Below, piece after piece: positions 8,595 through 17,765 of a stretch of DNA of 64,000 bases (its first letter is position 1; each line of letters opens with the position of its first letter). Below the pieces are notes generated by a model. That model ran no database searches, was not told the origin of the DNA, and saw only the letters and a program-made list of their open reading frames with translations. The stretch is from Streptomyces caniferus (GTDB taxonomy: Bacteria; Actinomycetota; Actinomycetes; Streptomycetales; Streptomycetaceae), in assembly GCF_009811555.1 (NCBI RefSeq), contig NZ_BLIN01000007.1, forward strand, positions 1 through 64,000. The letters are read 5' to 3'. The position numbers were made by a program, and so were the translations under genes.

Positions 8595-9380
8595 TCAGCG
8601 GCGTGCGGTAGTCCGAGGCTTGCCCGACGCGGTGGCGGGAGCGGTCGTCGGCGGCGCGGGTGGGACTTGGTTGGCGGCCGGTGCCGCGTGGCGAAGATTC
8701 ACACCGATGCCCTGCGTCGCGAGCTGGTGGGCTACCGCCTGAATGCGAAGTGCACGACCGTCCACGCCGTAAGCGGTGGGCAGGAGGAAGGCGGCTCGGT
8801 GAGGGTGGTACTGGAAGCCATGCGCGTACAGGTGTATCCGTGCCTCCTCGGGCACGCTGGCATAAGGGGTGCCCAGCACTCCGTCCTCGTACCAGAACAG
8901 AGTGACGAGCTGGTCGGCCTCGGGCGGGGCGTGAAGCAGTGGCGGCTCAGGCTGTTCCAGGGCGTTGCGGCGTACGTCGAGCAGGGCGCACCTGTAGTGG
9001 GGCAGGAGACGTCGGGTGACCGCGGCGGCGGCCCGCAGCGGGTCGCTGGCGACCTTGATGCCGTTGGGCTCGCCCACACCGTCGAAGTGGTGCGGCTTGA
9101 GGTTCTCATCGCGGAGGGGGGCGACGAGGAACTGGTGGCGGTGCAGGGGCCGGTCGATGACGCAGAGCTGTTGTCCGGCGGGGCCGTTGAGCAGCGCGTG
9201 GTGGCGGAGGACGAACTCGGACAACGCCCAGTACGCGAGGCCGTTGTCCCAGACCTCTTCCCCTAGGGGGAACTGGTCACGGTAGGCAGCGTGCTGGTGA
9301 TACTCACTGGTCCAGGTGCCGGGCAGGCGGGCGGCGACGGAGGCGGCGAAGGAGGACAGGTCTGCACGGTGGTGGGGCAT
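8595..9380 (-). CDS. Module B plus C-terminal module A hypothetical protein
   Basis: The ATG at 9380 is preceded closely by AAGGAG, giving 261 residues. Here the modules are in reverse order. Residues 1-140 form module B (RLPGTWTSEY, EVWDNGLAYWAL, GEPNGI, LPHYRCALL), and residues about 170-235 form module A (AHGFQYHPHRAAFLLP, then a helix and IGVNLRH). The tail ends in GKPRTTARR. The swapped order argues that the two modules are independent domains. Function is unknown. Confidence 0.6.
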   Translation of the reverse strand: MPHHRADLSSFAASVAARLPGTWTSEYHQHAAYRDQFPLGEEVWDNGLAYWALSEFVLRHHALLNGPAGQQLCVIDRPLHRHQFLVAPLRDENLKPHHFDGVGEPNGIKVASDPLRAAAAVTRRLLPHYRCALLDVRRNALEQPEPPLLHAPPEADQLVTLFWYEDGVLGTPYASVPEEARIHLYAHGFQYHPHRAAFLLPTAYGVDGRALRIQAVAHQLATQGIGVNLRHAAPAANQVPPAPPTTAPATASGKPRTTARR

Positions 9381-9414
9381 GGGCTCCTTGGGGCCGAAGT
9401 GTTTTCGGTTCGGG

Positions 9415-9984
9415 TCAGCGGTGTCGTGCGCTCGGCTTGGGCAGTGAAGGTGCTGGGATCTCCCGTTGGGTAGCTGTCGGGAAGAAACGGTGAATATCGA
9501 GGTGGTTGCCAAGTTCCTTGGCCGCGTCGCGCAGCGATTCCGACGTGCGCCGCAGATAGGCGCGCCCCGTGGCATGGTCGATGACCATGCTGTGTTCCAG
9601 TTGCTGCCTGTCGGCCGGGCGGGAGGACCGGCGCAGGGAGAGGGCGGTCTCCGCCGTCTCTGCGAAGTACGGTGCGGCGAAGCACGCCATGGTGGAAGCC
9701 GTCGAGAGGCGGGCGAGTACACCACTGCCGTCTCGGTTCGTGCTGTGGGCGGTCTGGGCGAAGTCGGCTGTGAGTTGGACGACGTCGTGGGCGAGGGACT
9801 GCGCGTCGGCGGCGTGCTGGATCAGCTCGGCGTAGGGCGGCGCGGCCGGCACATGGCCGGTGCAGTCCAGCAGCTGCCACTGCTCCGCGGCGTCGAGGAG
9901 TTTGGCTTTCATGTCGTCGAACTCGGCGATAAGACGGAGGGCGTCGTCGCGAGGTATCAGTTCGCGCTGGACATTGGGCTTCAT
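9415..9984 (-). CDS. Helical hypothetical protein after the VirB4-like ATPase
   Basis: A 189-residue, mainly helical protein begins ten bases after the ATPase gene. It has no signal peptide, no membrane segment and no known motif. The C-terminal 25 residues are Pro/Ala rich and end in KPSARHR, the type of basic end seen on many genes of this run. It may be a small accessory protein of the secretion system or cargo; the sequence alone does not decide between them. Confidence 0.5.
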   Translation of the reverse strand: MKPNVQRELIPRDDALRLIAEFDDMKAKLLDAAEQWQLLDCTGHVPAAPPYAELIQHAADAQSLAHDVVQLTADFAQTAHSTNRDGSGVLARLSTASTMACFAAPYFAETAETALSLRRSSRPADRQQLEHSMVIDHATGRAYLRRTSESLRDAAKELGNHLDIHRFFPTATQREIPAPSLPKPSARHR

Positions 9985-9994
9985 GAGTCTCGTG

Positions 9995-11248
9995 TCAATG
10001 CATTCGGGCGTCGGTGTCGAAGAGCGCTAGCTCGTGGCTGTGCAGGAGGTGCTGCACGATGAAGCTCCGGCCCGCGACTTTCCACAGGCCCCTGCCACGG
10101 TTGAGGTGCGCGATGGCGTCCATCTCGACGGAGGTCAGGCCGAGCAGGGAGGCTGCGGCGTGGAGCTGATCGGTCTCTTGGCGGTAGATGATGCGGGTGG
10201 AGCAGTCGGCGAGGAGGCCCTCGGCCAGCGCCCGGCCTTGTGATCCGGCGTCGCCTGCGGTGAGCAGATCGCTGAGCCGGTGGATCACCATCAAGTTCGC
10301 GATGCCGAGGCCGCGGGAGAGCTTCCACTGGGCCTGCATACGTTGCAGCAGCCCGACATGGCCCATCAGACGCCATGCCTCGTCGTAGACGATCCACCGT
10401 CGGCCGCCGCGCGGGTCGGTGAGGGCGGACTCCATCCAGGCGGAGGCGCAGGTCATGGCGAGGACGAGTGCGGTGTCGTCACCGCCTCCGCCAAGCCGGG
10501 ACAGGTCGATCGTGAGCATCGGCGTGCTGGGGTCGAATTGCACGGTGGAGGGTGCGTCGAACATGCCGGCCAGGTCGCCGTGGACCAATCTCCGCATGGC
10601 GTGGGCGAGGTCGGATGCTGCCTCGCCGAGCCGTCCGGACATCATCCCGGCGGCTTCGTCGAGCTGGGTGGGGTCGTTGAGGGCGACGGCGACGTCGCCG
10701 AGAAGCGGGGCCCGTCCGGCGGCTTGGGCGCGGGTGACCACGGCATTGAGGGCGACGTCGAGGGCGGTGTGCTCCATGGGCAGCAGGTCCCGGCCGAGGA
10801 CGGTCCGGGCCAGGGAACCGAGCAGCAGGAGGCGCCTCTTGCGGATCTCGCCGACCCAGTCGGCCTCGGAGATGCTCTCCGGGCGGGGCGCGGCATCCAG
10901 AGGGTTGAGGCGGCCGGGCAGTCCGGGGCCGAGCGCGACGGACGTACCGCCCAGTGCCTGCGCTACCGGCGTCCACTCACCTTTGGGATCGCAGGGGACA
11001 TAGACCCGGTAGCCGAAGGCGACCGACCGGAGGGCGAAGCTCTTGGCCAGCGCGCTCTTGCCCTGGCCGATCACCCCTGCCAACAGAACGTTGGGATTGG
11101 TGAACCCGTCGACCTTGCCGTAGAGGGCGAACGGGTCGAACACGAAGGAGGCTTCGGCGTGGACGTCGCGCCCGATGTAGATGCCTTCCGCGCCGAGTCC
11201 ACCTTCGGCGAGGAAGGGGTACGCGCCGGCGGCAATGGCGGTGGTCAT
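9995..11248 (-). CDS. VirB4/TraC-like conjugation ATPase
   Basis: This is the energising ATPase of the conjugation channel. From the ATG at 11248 the Walker A motif is at residues 58-65 (GVIGQGKS) and Walker B at 285-290 (WIVYDE), followed by a motor-domain C-terminus typical of VirB4/TraC proteins. The N-terminal domain is short because in many actinobacteria that part sits in the separate SCO6880-type protein, encoded here at 12623-14095. The frame is open upstream of 11248 to a stop near 11555 and reads like a genuine N-terminus (SPLFTPHGTDRASRKTARRR), but it holds no ATG, GTG or TTG. The true start is probably near-cognate. Confidence 0.85.
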   Translation of the reverse strand: MTTAIAAGAYPFLAEGGLGAEGIYIGRDVHAEASFVFDPFALYGKVDGFTNPNVLLAGVIGQGKSALAKSFALRSVAFGYRVYVPCDPKGEWTPVAQALGGTSVALGPGLPGRLNPLDAAPRPESISEADWVGEIRKRRLLLLGSLARTVLGRDLLPMEHTALDVALNAVVTRAQAAGRAPLLGDVAVALNDPTQLDEAAGMMSGRLGEAASDLAHAMRRLVHGDLAGMFDAPSTVQFDPSTPMLTIDLSRLGGGGDDTALVLAMTCASAWMESALTDPRGGRRWIVYDEAWRLMGHVGLLQRMQAQWKLSRGLGIANLMVIHRLSDLLTAGDAGSQGRALAEGLLADCSTRIIYRQETDQLHAAASLLGLTSVEMDAIAHLNRGRGLWKVAGRSFIVQHLLHSHELALFDTDARMH

Positions 11249-11554
11249 GCGGTGGGATGCCAGTTTCAGACGGTTGCCGCGGGCAGAGGCGGGACCGGGG
11301 CGCCCACTGAGCGGGTACAGGGGCGCGGGTGTTGCGGGTCCGACGGGTGCGGCGCCTGCCGTGTGGACGGCGGCCTCGGTGCGGGCCTTCGCGGTTGCCT
11401 CGGCGAGGCGGCGGCGGGCGGTTTTCCGGGAGGCGCGGTCCGTGCCATGCGGGGTGAACAGGGGGCTGGCGCTGGCGCGGCGGGCGCGGCGCGCGGGTCG
11501 GTGGTTTATGGCAGGGCGGCTTTCACGTGATGACGGTCTGGACGCGGTGCGGGG

Positions 11555-12082
11555 TCAGACGCGCGGGGAGGCGCGGAAAATCAGCGGCTTCCGGTAGCCC
11601 TTGCCATCGCCCGCCCAGTCCAGCTCGATGTAGCCGTCGGCGAGGTAACGGCTGGAGCCCGCCTTGTGCTTGAGGGTCCCGGTCTCGTACGAGCCGTTGC
11701 CGTTGCTGCTGCTGTGTTCGAGCGCGTGTCCCAGGCCGGTGTAGTTGGCGTACTTCACGACCGGGTCCGTGCCCTTCACGCTTCGCTTGGTCTGCAGGTG
11801 GAAGCGTGCCTTGTTGAACCGGTTCTTCGGGGCCGAGTAGGGGCCGTCCCAGTTGACCTTGGCCGTGGTGTAGATGTAGCCGCCGCTCCTCTTGGCGCAC
11901 AGCTTCACGTCGAAGTCCCAGTTGTCGGAGTCGGGGTTGAACGACGGGTCGTCGACGGTGTAGCTGCTGGTGGTGCAGTGGTAGCTGGCGGCGGAGGCCG
12001 GTGCGGCGGTGGCGAGGGCGGCGGTGCCGGCGAGCGCGGCGAGGATGGCCGCGGTGGAGGTGGAACGCTTAAGGGCGCGCAT
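11555..12082 (-). CDS. Small secreted protein, unknown function
   Basis: A Sec-type signal peptide is clear: basic start (MRALKRS), a hydrophobic core and an ASA cleavage site near residue 31. The mature protein of about 144 residues begins with a Cys, has a second Cys about 35 residues later, and is rich in Tyr, Asn and Lys with predicted beta strands. No family is recognised. It lies inside the secretion operon between the ATPase and a helical protein, so it may act on the outer face of the channel or on the cell wall. Confidence 0.6.
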   Translation of the reverse strand: MRALKRSTSTAAILAALAGTAALATAAPASAASYHCTTSSYTVDDPSFNPDSDNWDFDVKLCAKRSGGYIYTTAKVNWDGPYSAPKNRFNKARFHLQTKRSVKGTDPVVKYANYTGLGHALEHSSSNGNGSYETGTLKHKAGSSRYLADGYIELDWAGDGKGYRKPLIFRASPRV

Positions 12083-12103
12083 TTGGTGCCTTTCGGTGGT
12101 GGG

Positions 12104-12574
12104 TTACTGGCTGCTGGGGGCGGTGTGGCCGTGCAGCGGGGTGTTGAGGTCGCTCGGAGTGGTTTTGCGGCGGACGACGTGACCTGCGGCGAGGTGGCGC
12201 TGGCAGATGGTGAGGACCGGTGGGCCCTTGGGCAGCCGCTCGGGGTGGCACTCGGTGTCTGCCGAGGTTTCGTCCGCCACGGGCAGGAGGTGGAAGGCGT
12301 CGTGCACGGCGGCGGCGGTCTGCCACAGCCGTGTGTGGGCGGTAGCCAGGTGTCGGCTGGCGGCGGGATGCGGCGGTCGGGAGGATTCAGCGAGCTGGTC
12401 GAGCAGCTGGTGGAGTGCGGTCAGGTGGGCGTGCAGCACGTCGAGGTGCATGCGGTCCGCGGACGAGGGGGTGTGCTGGGCTCGGGAGGCGAGGCTGCGC
12501 GTGTGGTGGCGGATCCCGGCGGTGGCGGCGCGGAGGTAGGGGTGCGCGTCGTCGGTATGCGTAGGCGAGTTCAA
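12104..12574 (-). CDS. His-rich helical hypothetical protein
   Basis: A 156-residue protein rich in His, Ala and Leu and predicted to form a long helical hairpin (residues 15-95), followed by a short region with a Cys and an ending of GHTAPSSQ. No motif is recognised. It lies between the SCO6880-like gene and the secreted protein gene with short spacers, so it is probably part of the secretion operon. Confidence 0.5.
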   Translation of the reverse strand: MNSPTHTDDAHPYLRAATAGIRHHTRSLASRAQHTPSSADRMHLDVLHAHLTALHQLLDQLAESSRPPHPAASRHLATAHTRLWQTAAAVHDAFHLLPVADETSADTECHPERLPKGPPVLTICQRHLAAGHVVRRKTTPSDLNTPLHGHTAPSSQ

Positions 12575-12622
12575 AGGGGCGGGGTCCTTGCTGCCGCCGT
12601 ATCGGTAGAGAGGGCGGCGGAG

Positions 12623-14095
12623 TCAGAGGGTGGTGCGAGCCAGCGGCAGTGCGGTGACAGCGAAGGCGTCGGGCTGCTGGTAGTTGAGGCGTCGCAGGTC
12701 GACACCGGCGGTGACGGCGGCGGTCTCGATCTGCGCGCAGGCGGCATCGAGGAGGTCGTCGGTGTCGGCGGTGACGGTGACCAGCCCGGTCAGGGCGACA
12801 TCGGCGTGTCCGGCGATGAGCTGCCGCTCGCGCTGCTTGACGTCGGCGTATTCGACGCTGTCCTCTTCGCTGTCGACCTGGCCGCGGCGGGCGCGTTCGC
12901 TGGCGTCGGCCATGATGGCCGATTTGCGGCGCTGGACGTCGCGCAGCGCCGACTCGATTCCCTGGGGCACATACACCAGAGACAGGCTGCGGCGGACCCC
13001 GGCGGTGAACATCAGGCCGTGGAGGAATCCGGCGCCGACTTGGACGCGCGGCCAGTTTTCCACCCAGTAGGTGGCGTGGCGGGCGGAATCGGTGGCCAGC
13101 CGGTCCCAGTCTTCGACCTGGACGACGGGTCCTGCGGCGGCGGGGTCAGCTTCCGCGCGGCCGGTCTCGGACCACTGCTGCAGGGCCGACAGGGCTTTGG
13201 GGTCGTAGGCGGTGCGGATGACGGCTGCGATCTCCCGTGCGCTGAGCCAGCCGGTGACCGTTAGTCCGGCGTTCCGGGCGGCCTGGGCGACGCTGGCAGT
13301 GGTCTGCTGCATCACGGTGAAGGCGCCGGGCAGCCCGCCGCCGGCCTGCGATATCAGGCGCTTGGCGGCCTTGAGGTCCAGGGAGATCGCGAGGTACGTC
13401 TCGTGCGGTGCTGCCGCGGGTCCGGCGGCGGCGACCAGTTCGGAGTAGACCTGCCCGGCGACCTGGGTGTCGGGCCGGCCGTGCTGGGTCCAGTGCCGGG
13501 CGAGGGTGTCGCCGCTGTCGGGGACGGTGCGCTCCAGTACCTGCACGGTGGCGACGTGTCCGGTGCGGGCGATGCCCGCCAGTGCTCGGCCCCACCCGGT
13601 CACGTTGTGGTTCTGCGTCGCGGGGTCGAGCAGGGCGAATGCGCGGCTGCTGACTCGGGCGATGGCGGTGAGGGTCTGCTGGTGCGGGTCGTGGATGGCG
13701 GCGGAGCCGGTGGCGGAGTCGCCGGGGGTGACGACCTTGAGGGAGGCGGAGGTGCCTGGCAGGTGGAGGATGCCGTCCTGCCGGGGCCGGGTGATGGGAC
13801 GGGCGAGCCAGAGGGTCTGCCCGGTGCGGCGGCGGTTTGCGTAGCGGGCCACGATGGGGGCCCAGTCGATCAATGAGCGGCCGTGTCGGCGGATCATGAC
13901 CAGGGCGGCGACGGCCGCCCACAGCGGTGCGAGGGCGATGGCGCCGAGCAGCCCGGTCGTCACGACCGTCACCAGCAGTAGGGCCAACGCACACGAGACT
14001 AGGGCGAGTTGGGGGAGGGTGAGGCCGAGGAGAATGCCGCGGCGGGACCGGTGCGGAAACTTCACCGAGACCGGGGCGACGGAGAGATCAGACAA
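12623..14095 (-). CDS. SCO6880-family conjugation protein
   Basis: The 490-residue protein matches the SCO6880 type by length and layout: a short cytoplasmic start, two membrane helices at about residues 22-62 in a PrgI-like arrangement, then a long soluble domain related to the N-terminal part of VirB4. This family is a membrane-proximal component of actinobacterial type IV secretion systems. It sits directly downstream of the VirB6-like gene and upstream of the VirB4 motor gene, as expected when VirB4 is split over two proteins. Confidence 0.85.
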   Translation of the reverse strand: MSDLSVAPVSVKFPHRSRRGILLGLTLPQLALVSCALALLLVTVVTTGLLGAIALAPLWAAVAALVMIRRHGRSLIDWAPIVARYANRRRTGQTLWLARPITRPRQDGILHLPGTSASLKVVTPGDSATGSAAIHDPHQQTLTAIARVSSRAFALLDPATQNHNVTGWGRALAGIARTGHVATVQVLERTVPDSGDTLARHWTQHGRPDTQVAGQVYSELVAAAGPAAAPHETYLAISLDLKAAKRLISQAGGGLPGAFTVMQQTTASVAQAARNAGLTVTGWLSAREIAAVIRTAYDPKALSALQQWSETGRAEADPAAAGPVVQVEDWDRLATDSARHATYWVENWPRVQVGAGFLHGLMFTAGVRRSLSLVYVPQGIESALRDVQRRKSAIMADASERARRGQVDSEEDSVEYADVKQRERQLIAGHADVALTGLVTVTADTDDLLDAACAQIETAAVTAGVDLRRLNYQQPDAFAVTALPLARTTL

Positions 14096-14167
14096 GGAGC
14101 AGTGGTCCTGGGCGCGGGGCTGGGGGCGGGAGACGGAGACCTCCCGCCCCCAGGGATCGGACAGGGG

Positions 14168-15499
14168 CTAGGGGCCGGTCGGCGGCGGTGGGGAGGCGCT
14201 GACGGGCTGTGAGCCGGAGGGCGGCGCCCCCTGTGGCGGCGGGGTCGTGGTGGGCGGCGTGGGCTGCCATCCGCCGGCCTGGCCGGCTGCGGCGCCCTGT
14301 CCGCCTGCTGCTGAACTGCCGCCTACGTGACCGCTGGTGTCATCGGCGGCATTGGTCGGCGGCGGCTGGACGGCCTTCTCCAGACCCGACTTGGCGGCGT
14401 CACCGCCGGGCGAGACCCCCGAGTCTCCGCCGGAGGACGTGGCGGCGATGTCGCCGGGGAATTCTCCGGAGCCTGCGTCGGGGCCTTGGGGCGCTGCGCC
14501 GGCTCCGGCGGCTGCTCCGCCGGTTCCAGCAGTGGCGGCCATGGAAGCGCCCTTGCGTCCGGCGCGCTCGGCGTGCTGCCGGGCCATCTGGGCACCGGCA
14601 CCACCGGCGCGGTGGATCGACTCCCCGTCTGTGCCCTCGGCCGCCCAGTGCACGAATTTGAACACGGCATAGGGGCAGAGCAGGACCAAGACCATGATCA
14701 CGATGCCGGACAGGACGTCGGCGAGCGCACCGAGCCCGCCCTTGGGGGAGGTGTTGCCCATCGCGGCGACCCCTAGCACGAAGATGATCGTCATCAGCAG
14801 CTTGGAGACCACGAGGGTGGCGGTGGCTTCGATCCAGCCCTTACGCCAGCGGCGGGCGGCTTCCCAGCCGCCGCCGGCGCCGGCGAACACGGCAAGGGTG
14901 ACCATGACGAGGATGCCGACCTTGCGGACCATCATCACGCACCAGTACAGGACGGCGCCGAGGGCGACTCCGAGGCCGGCCACGGTGGCGACCATCCAGC
15001 CCAAGCTGGAGAGCGCGCCGATCTCCGCGACCTTCACGGTGCGTCGCACGGCAGTCTCGATGGACTGGTGCGAGGCTTTGAAGAGCCCGTCGGACAGGGC
15101 GTCGACCACTTCGATGGCGATGGTGGTGGCGGCGACGGCGCCGAAGGTGAACAGAACGCCGCTCATCGTGCCGGTGAACGCCTGTGCGAGGGCTTGTCCG
15201 TCGCGTCGGACGGCGGCACGGATGAGCTGCGCGCAGAAGGTGGCGACCAGGATGGTCAGGCCGATGGGCAGCAACATCTCGTAGTTGTCGCGGAACCATC
15301 CGGCGCCCAGGTCGACATGGGTGGTGGAGTTGACGGCTTTCGCGGCGAGGTCGGCTGCCGCGGCGGCGAGTTCGCCGGCGCTCTGGGCGATCCAGTTGCC
15401 GATCGCCTTGCCAGGGTTGGAGGCGAAGTCGATCGCATCGCCGGCTGCGTCGGTGGCCGAGCAGACCTTGTCCGCCAGGGGCAAGTCACAAAAGCCCAT
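14168..15499 (-). CDS. VirB6/TrbL-like polytopic channel protein
   Basis: A 443-residue protein with a hydrophilic amphipathic start, five or six membrane helices between residues about 70 and 300, and a long Gly/Ala/Pro/Ser-rich tail from about residue 325. This is the layout of VirB6/TrbL inner channel proteins. The order next to the pilin-like, VirB8-like, SCO6880-like and VirB4-like genes supports the call. The low-complexity tail is of uncertain role. Confidence 0.75.
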   Translation of the reverse strand: MGFCDLPLADKVCSATDAAGDAIDFASNPGKAIGNWIAQSAGELAAAAADLAAKAVNSTTHVDLGAGWFRDNYEMLLPIGLTILVATFCAQLIRAAVRRDGQALAQAFTGTMSGVLFTFGAVAATTIAIEVVDALSDGLFKASHQSIETAVRRTVKVAEIGALSSLGWMVATVAGLGVALGAVLYWCVMMVRKVGILVMVTLAVFAGAGGGWEAARRWRKGWIEATATLVVSKLLMTIIFVLGVAAMGNTSPKGGLGALADVLSGIVIMVLVLLCPYAVFKFVHWAAEGTDGESIHRAGGAGAQMARQHAERAGRKGASMAATAGTGGAAAGAGAAPQGPDAGSGEFPGDIAATSSGGDSGVSPGGDAAKSGLEKAVQPPPTNAADDTSGHVGGSSAAGGQGAAAGQAGGWQPTPPTTTPPPQGAPPSGSQPVSASPPPPTGP

Positions 15500-15531
15500 G
15501 GGAGCGTGTCCCTCCTTTCGGGATCAGGCGG

Positions 15532-16206
15532 TCAGGGCGCGACGCGGGGGGCGATGGCGGCCAGGGAGCAGTCGTGGTGGGGCCGGCACTGCACGGCGAG
15601 CGTGATGGCGCGGTCCTCGGCACCGCCGCCGTGCTTCTTCCAGGCGATCTTCTGCTTGCCGTTAACGGTGACGACGTAGACGTACGCCTCGGTGATCGCT
15701 GACGGGTCGTCCGCCAGGGCCTGCTTGAACGTGCTCGGGAAGTGGCCCTCGGCGGCCGTGCCGGTGGCGTGCTGGTCCTGGTCGGCCATACGCGACCACA
15801 GCACCGGATCAGGGACCTGGCCGGAGACTGAGGTCCAGTCGGCGTACTTCGCCTCGCCGGTCATCCACGCCTGCATGCCGTCGAGTTGCTGGTTTCGGCT
15901 GGTATTCCGGGTGTCGTAGGACCACAGCATCTTCGCGGCGGCCTTGGCGTAGGCGACCGGCTCAGCGGTCCGCGGCGGCTTCGGCACCGACCCGGTCTTC
16001 GCCGGCCGGTCCGGCGCGGGCGCGGGTGGAGACGAACTGCTCGTCGGTGTGGGGCGGTCCGGGTGCTGTTCGCCGCGTCCGGTGAGGAAGGCGACGCCAG
16101 CGGCGATGGCGAGCAGTACGGTCAGGGCGAGGGCGCCGATCGCGATGCGTCGGTTGGCCGGCCAGCCGAAGCCGTAGGCGGATCGGGGAGAGGGGGGCTT
16201 GGGCAT
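15532..16206 (-). CDS. VirB8/TcpC-like channel component
   Basis: The ATG at 16206 shares its first base with the stop of the small pilin-like gene, giving 224 residues. One membrane helix lies at about residues 18-40, then a Pro/Ser/Thr-rich linker, then an extracytoplasmic domain of about 145 residues (AYAKAAAKMLWSYDT start, AYVYVVTV, LAVQCRPHHDC) that fits an NTF2-like fold. One helix plus an NTF2-like domain is the pattern of VirB8/TcpC proteins, which link channel and wall. The family assignment rests on architecture and gene order. Confidence 0.65.
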   Translation of the reverse strand: MPKPPSPRSAYGFGWPANRRIAIGALALTVLLAIAAGVAFLTGRGEQHPDRPTPTSSSSPPAPAPDRPAKTGSVPKPPRTAEPVAYAKAAAKMLWSYDTRNTSRNQQLDGMQAWMTGEAKYADWTSVSGQVPDPVLWSRMADQDQHATGTAAEGHFPSTFKQALADDPSAITEAYVYVVTVNGKQKIAWKKHGGGAEDRAITLAVQCRPHHDCSLAAIAPRVAP

Positions 16207-16523
16207 CAGTGGATCTGCGACCCCAGCGAGCTGAAGAAGGCCACAATTCCGTTCGCGGCGCCAAGACCGAGGGCGGCACCGGCGGAGACGGTGGCGCCCT
16301 TCTTGCCGTTCGCCTCGGCCTGGTGTCCGCCCGAGTGATGGCCCCAGGCCCACACACCGAGCGAGACGGCGAGGGCGCCGACTACGGCGATGATGCCGAA
16401 GAGGTTGATGCTGTTGACGACGGACTTCAGGACGGAGAGTCCGGGCAGGCCACCGCCCTGCGGTGTGATGCCCGGGTTGTAGGCGAGGTAGACGACCGCG
16501 CGGTCTACGAGTGACGTGGTGAT
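16206..16523 (-). CDS. Small two-helix membrane protein, VirB2/pilin-like
   Basis: The frame has no ATG, GTG or TTG start, so it is easily missed. It begins at an ATC at 16523 preceded by AAGGAG with seven bases of spacing. The product is 105 residues, with YNPGITPQGGGLPG, a hydrophobic helix (NLFGIIAVVGALAVSLGVWAW), a short polar loop (AEANGKKGA) and a second hydrophobic helix near the C-terminus. This is the TrbC/VirB2-like small protein expected between the peptidoglycan hydrolase and VirB8-like genes. Its stop overlaps the next ATG. Confidence 0.7.
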   Translation of the reverse strand: MTTSLVDRAVVYLAYNPGITPQGGGLPGLSVLKSVVNSINLFGIIAVVGALAVSLGVWAWGHHSGGHQAEANGKKGATVSAGAALGLGAANGIVAFFSSLGSQIH

Positions 16524-16646
16524 GGCAAAGCTCCTTGCATGCGCAGGCCCGGTGAGACCCGGCCCGGCGGGAACGGGGAGAAGAGAGAAGAGGGAGGGGC
16601 GCCGCGCTCCGGGCCGGAGGAGAGGCGACGGGCCGGGCGGGCGGCG

Positions 16647-17765
16647 TCAGAGGACGCGGCGGGCGGCGAGAATCGTCCAGTCCGTGATCGGCGTGATCCG
16701 GACCGGCTTGGTGGTCCTGGGAGCCTCGATGACGAGGCCGTCGCCCATGAACATGCCGACGTGCTCGGGCCGGGAGGCAGTGCCGCGGCTGAAGACCAGG
16801 TCGCCTGGGCGAAGGTGCGTGGCGGAGACGGCCTTGCCCTCGTGGACCTGCGTGTACGTGGTGCGGGTGAGCTTGACGCCGGTGTGCGCGTACGCCTGCT
16901 GCATCAGCGAGCTGCAGTCGCAGCGGCGCATCGGGTCAGGTCCGTGCGCGGCGGTGCAGGTGCCGCCCCACTGGTAGAGCGTGCCGAGCTGGTGCATCGC
17001 CCACTCGATCGCCCTGCGGGCCTTCGGATCGGCGTCCTTGGGGATCTTGTAGCCCTTCGGGACGGTGCCCTCGGGGATGGGGCCCCAGCTGGAGCCGTCC
17101 TTGCCCGGGACACACGCTGAGGAGGCGCCCGATGACGCGCCCTTGGGGTCTTTGCCCTGGGCGGAGTGGGGGAGGGACGCGGTGATGGCCTTATCCAGCG
17201 CGGTGGCCAGTCTTTCCCACTTGGCGTACGCGTCGGGGAAGCCGGACGCCTGGACGGCTTGGGCGGCCTGGGTGACGGTCAGCTGCTGCCAGCCGTGCAC
17301 CTTCACCAGTGCCTTGTAGAACTTCGTCGTGGCGTAGACGGGGTCGTGGAGCTGCTGGGCGGTGCCCCAGCCCTGGCTGGGCCGCTGCTGGAACAGCCCG
17401 ACCGAGTCGCGGTCGCCGCTGTCCAGGTTGCGCAGGCGTGATTCCTGCATCGCGGTGGCCAGGGCGACGACCTGGCCGCGGGCCGGCACGTTGAGGCTGA
17501 TACCGGTGGTGACGATGGTCTGGGCGTTGGGGATCTGCGTCGCGGGCAGCGTGAGGTCCTTGATGTGGACGTGCTTGCTGTCCGCGCCGTCGAGGATCTT
17601 GGTGATCTTCTTCGTGACCGCACCGGTGTCACCCGCGGGGAGGCAATCACCGAACTGGCCGCTGTTCTGAGCGGCTTGGCTGGCAGTGGCCATCATCGTG
17701 GCCGTGCCGAAGAGGAGTACGGGGGAGAGGACGACGACGCCGAGGCCAGCGGCGAGCGCCTTCAA
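16647..17765 (-). CDS. Lytic transglycosylase plus NlpC/P60 peptidase (VirB1-like)
   Basis: The protein of 372 residues starts with a membrane anchor or signal (LGVVVLSPVLLFG). Residues about 95-185 resemble a soluble-lytic-transglycosylase domain (TAMQESRLRN with the likely catalytic Glu, then SVGLFQQRP). Residues about 260-370 form an NlpC/P60 domain, with catalytic Cys in CDCSSLMQQAY and His in PEHVGMFMGDG. Such two-domain hydrolases open the wall for conjugation channels in Gram-positive bacteria. The start at the TTG at 17765 has a weak ribosome site. It is the first gene of the minus-strand run. Confidence 0.85.
   Translation of the reverse strand: MKALAAGLGVVVLSPVLLFGTATMMATASQAAQNSGQFGDCLPAGDTGAVTKKITKILDGADSKHVHIKDLTLPATQIPNAQTIVTTGISLNVPARGQVVALATAMQESRLRNLDSGDRDSVGLFQQRPSQGWGTAQQLHDPVYATTKFYKALVKVHGWQQLTVTQAAQAVQASGFPDAYAKWERLATALDKAITASLPHSAQGKDPKGASSGASSACVPGKDGSSWGPIPEGTVPKGYKIPKDADPKARRAIEWAMHQLGTLYQWGGTCTAAHGPDPMRRCDCSSLMQQAYAHTGVKLTRTTYTQVHEGKAVSATHLRPGDLVFSRGTASRPEHVGMFMGDGLVIEAPRTTKPVRITPITDWTILAARRVL

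Noticed and set aside
10280..11530. Plus-strand open frame of 416 codons opposite the VirB4-like ATPase
   Set aside because: It is antisense to a gene with Walker A and B motifs, and is itself compositionally biased.
11666..13264. Plus-strand open frame of 532 codons opposite the secretion genes
   Set aside because: It is the antisense of the secreted-protein, helical-protein and SCO6880-like genes. Its product is Gly/Val/Arg-rich with no domain, as expected for the complement of high-GC coding DNA.
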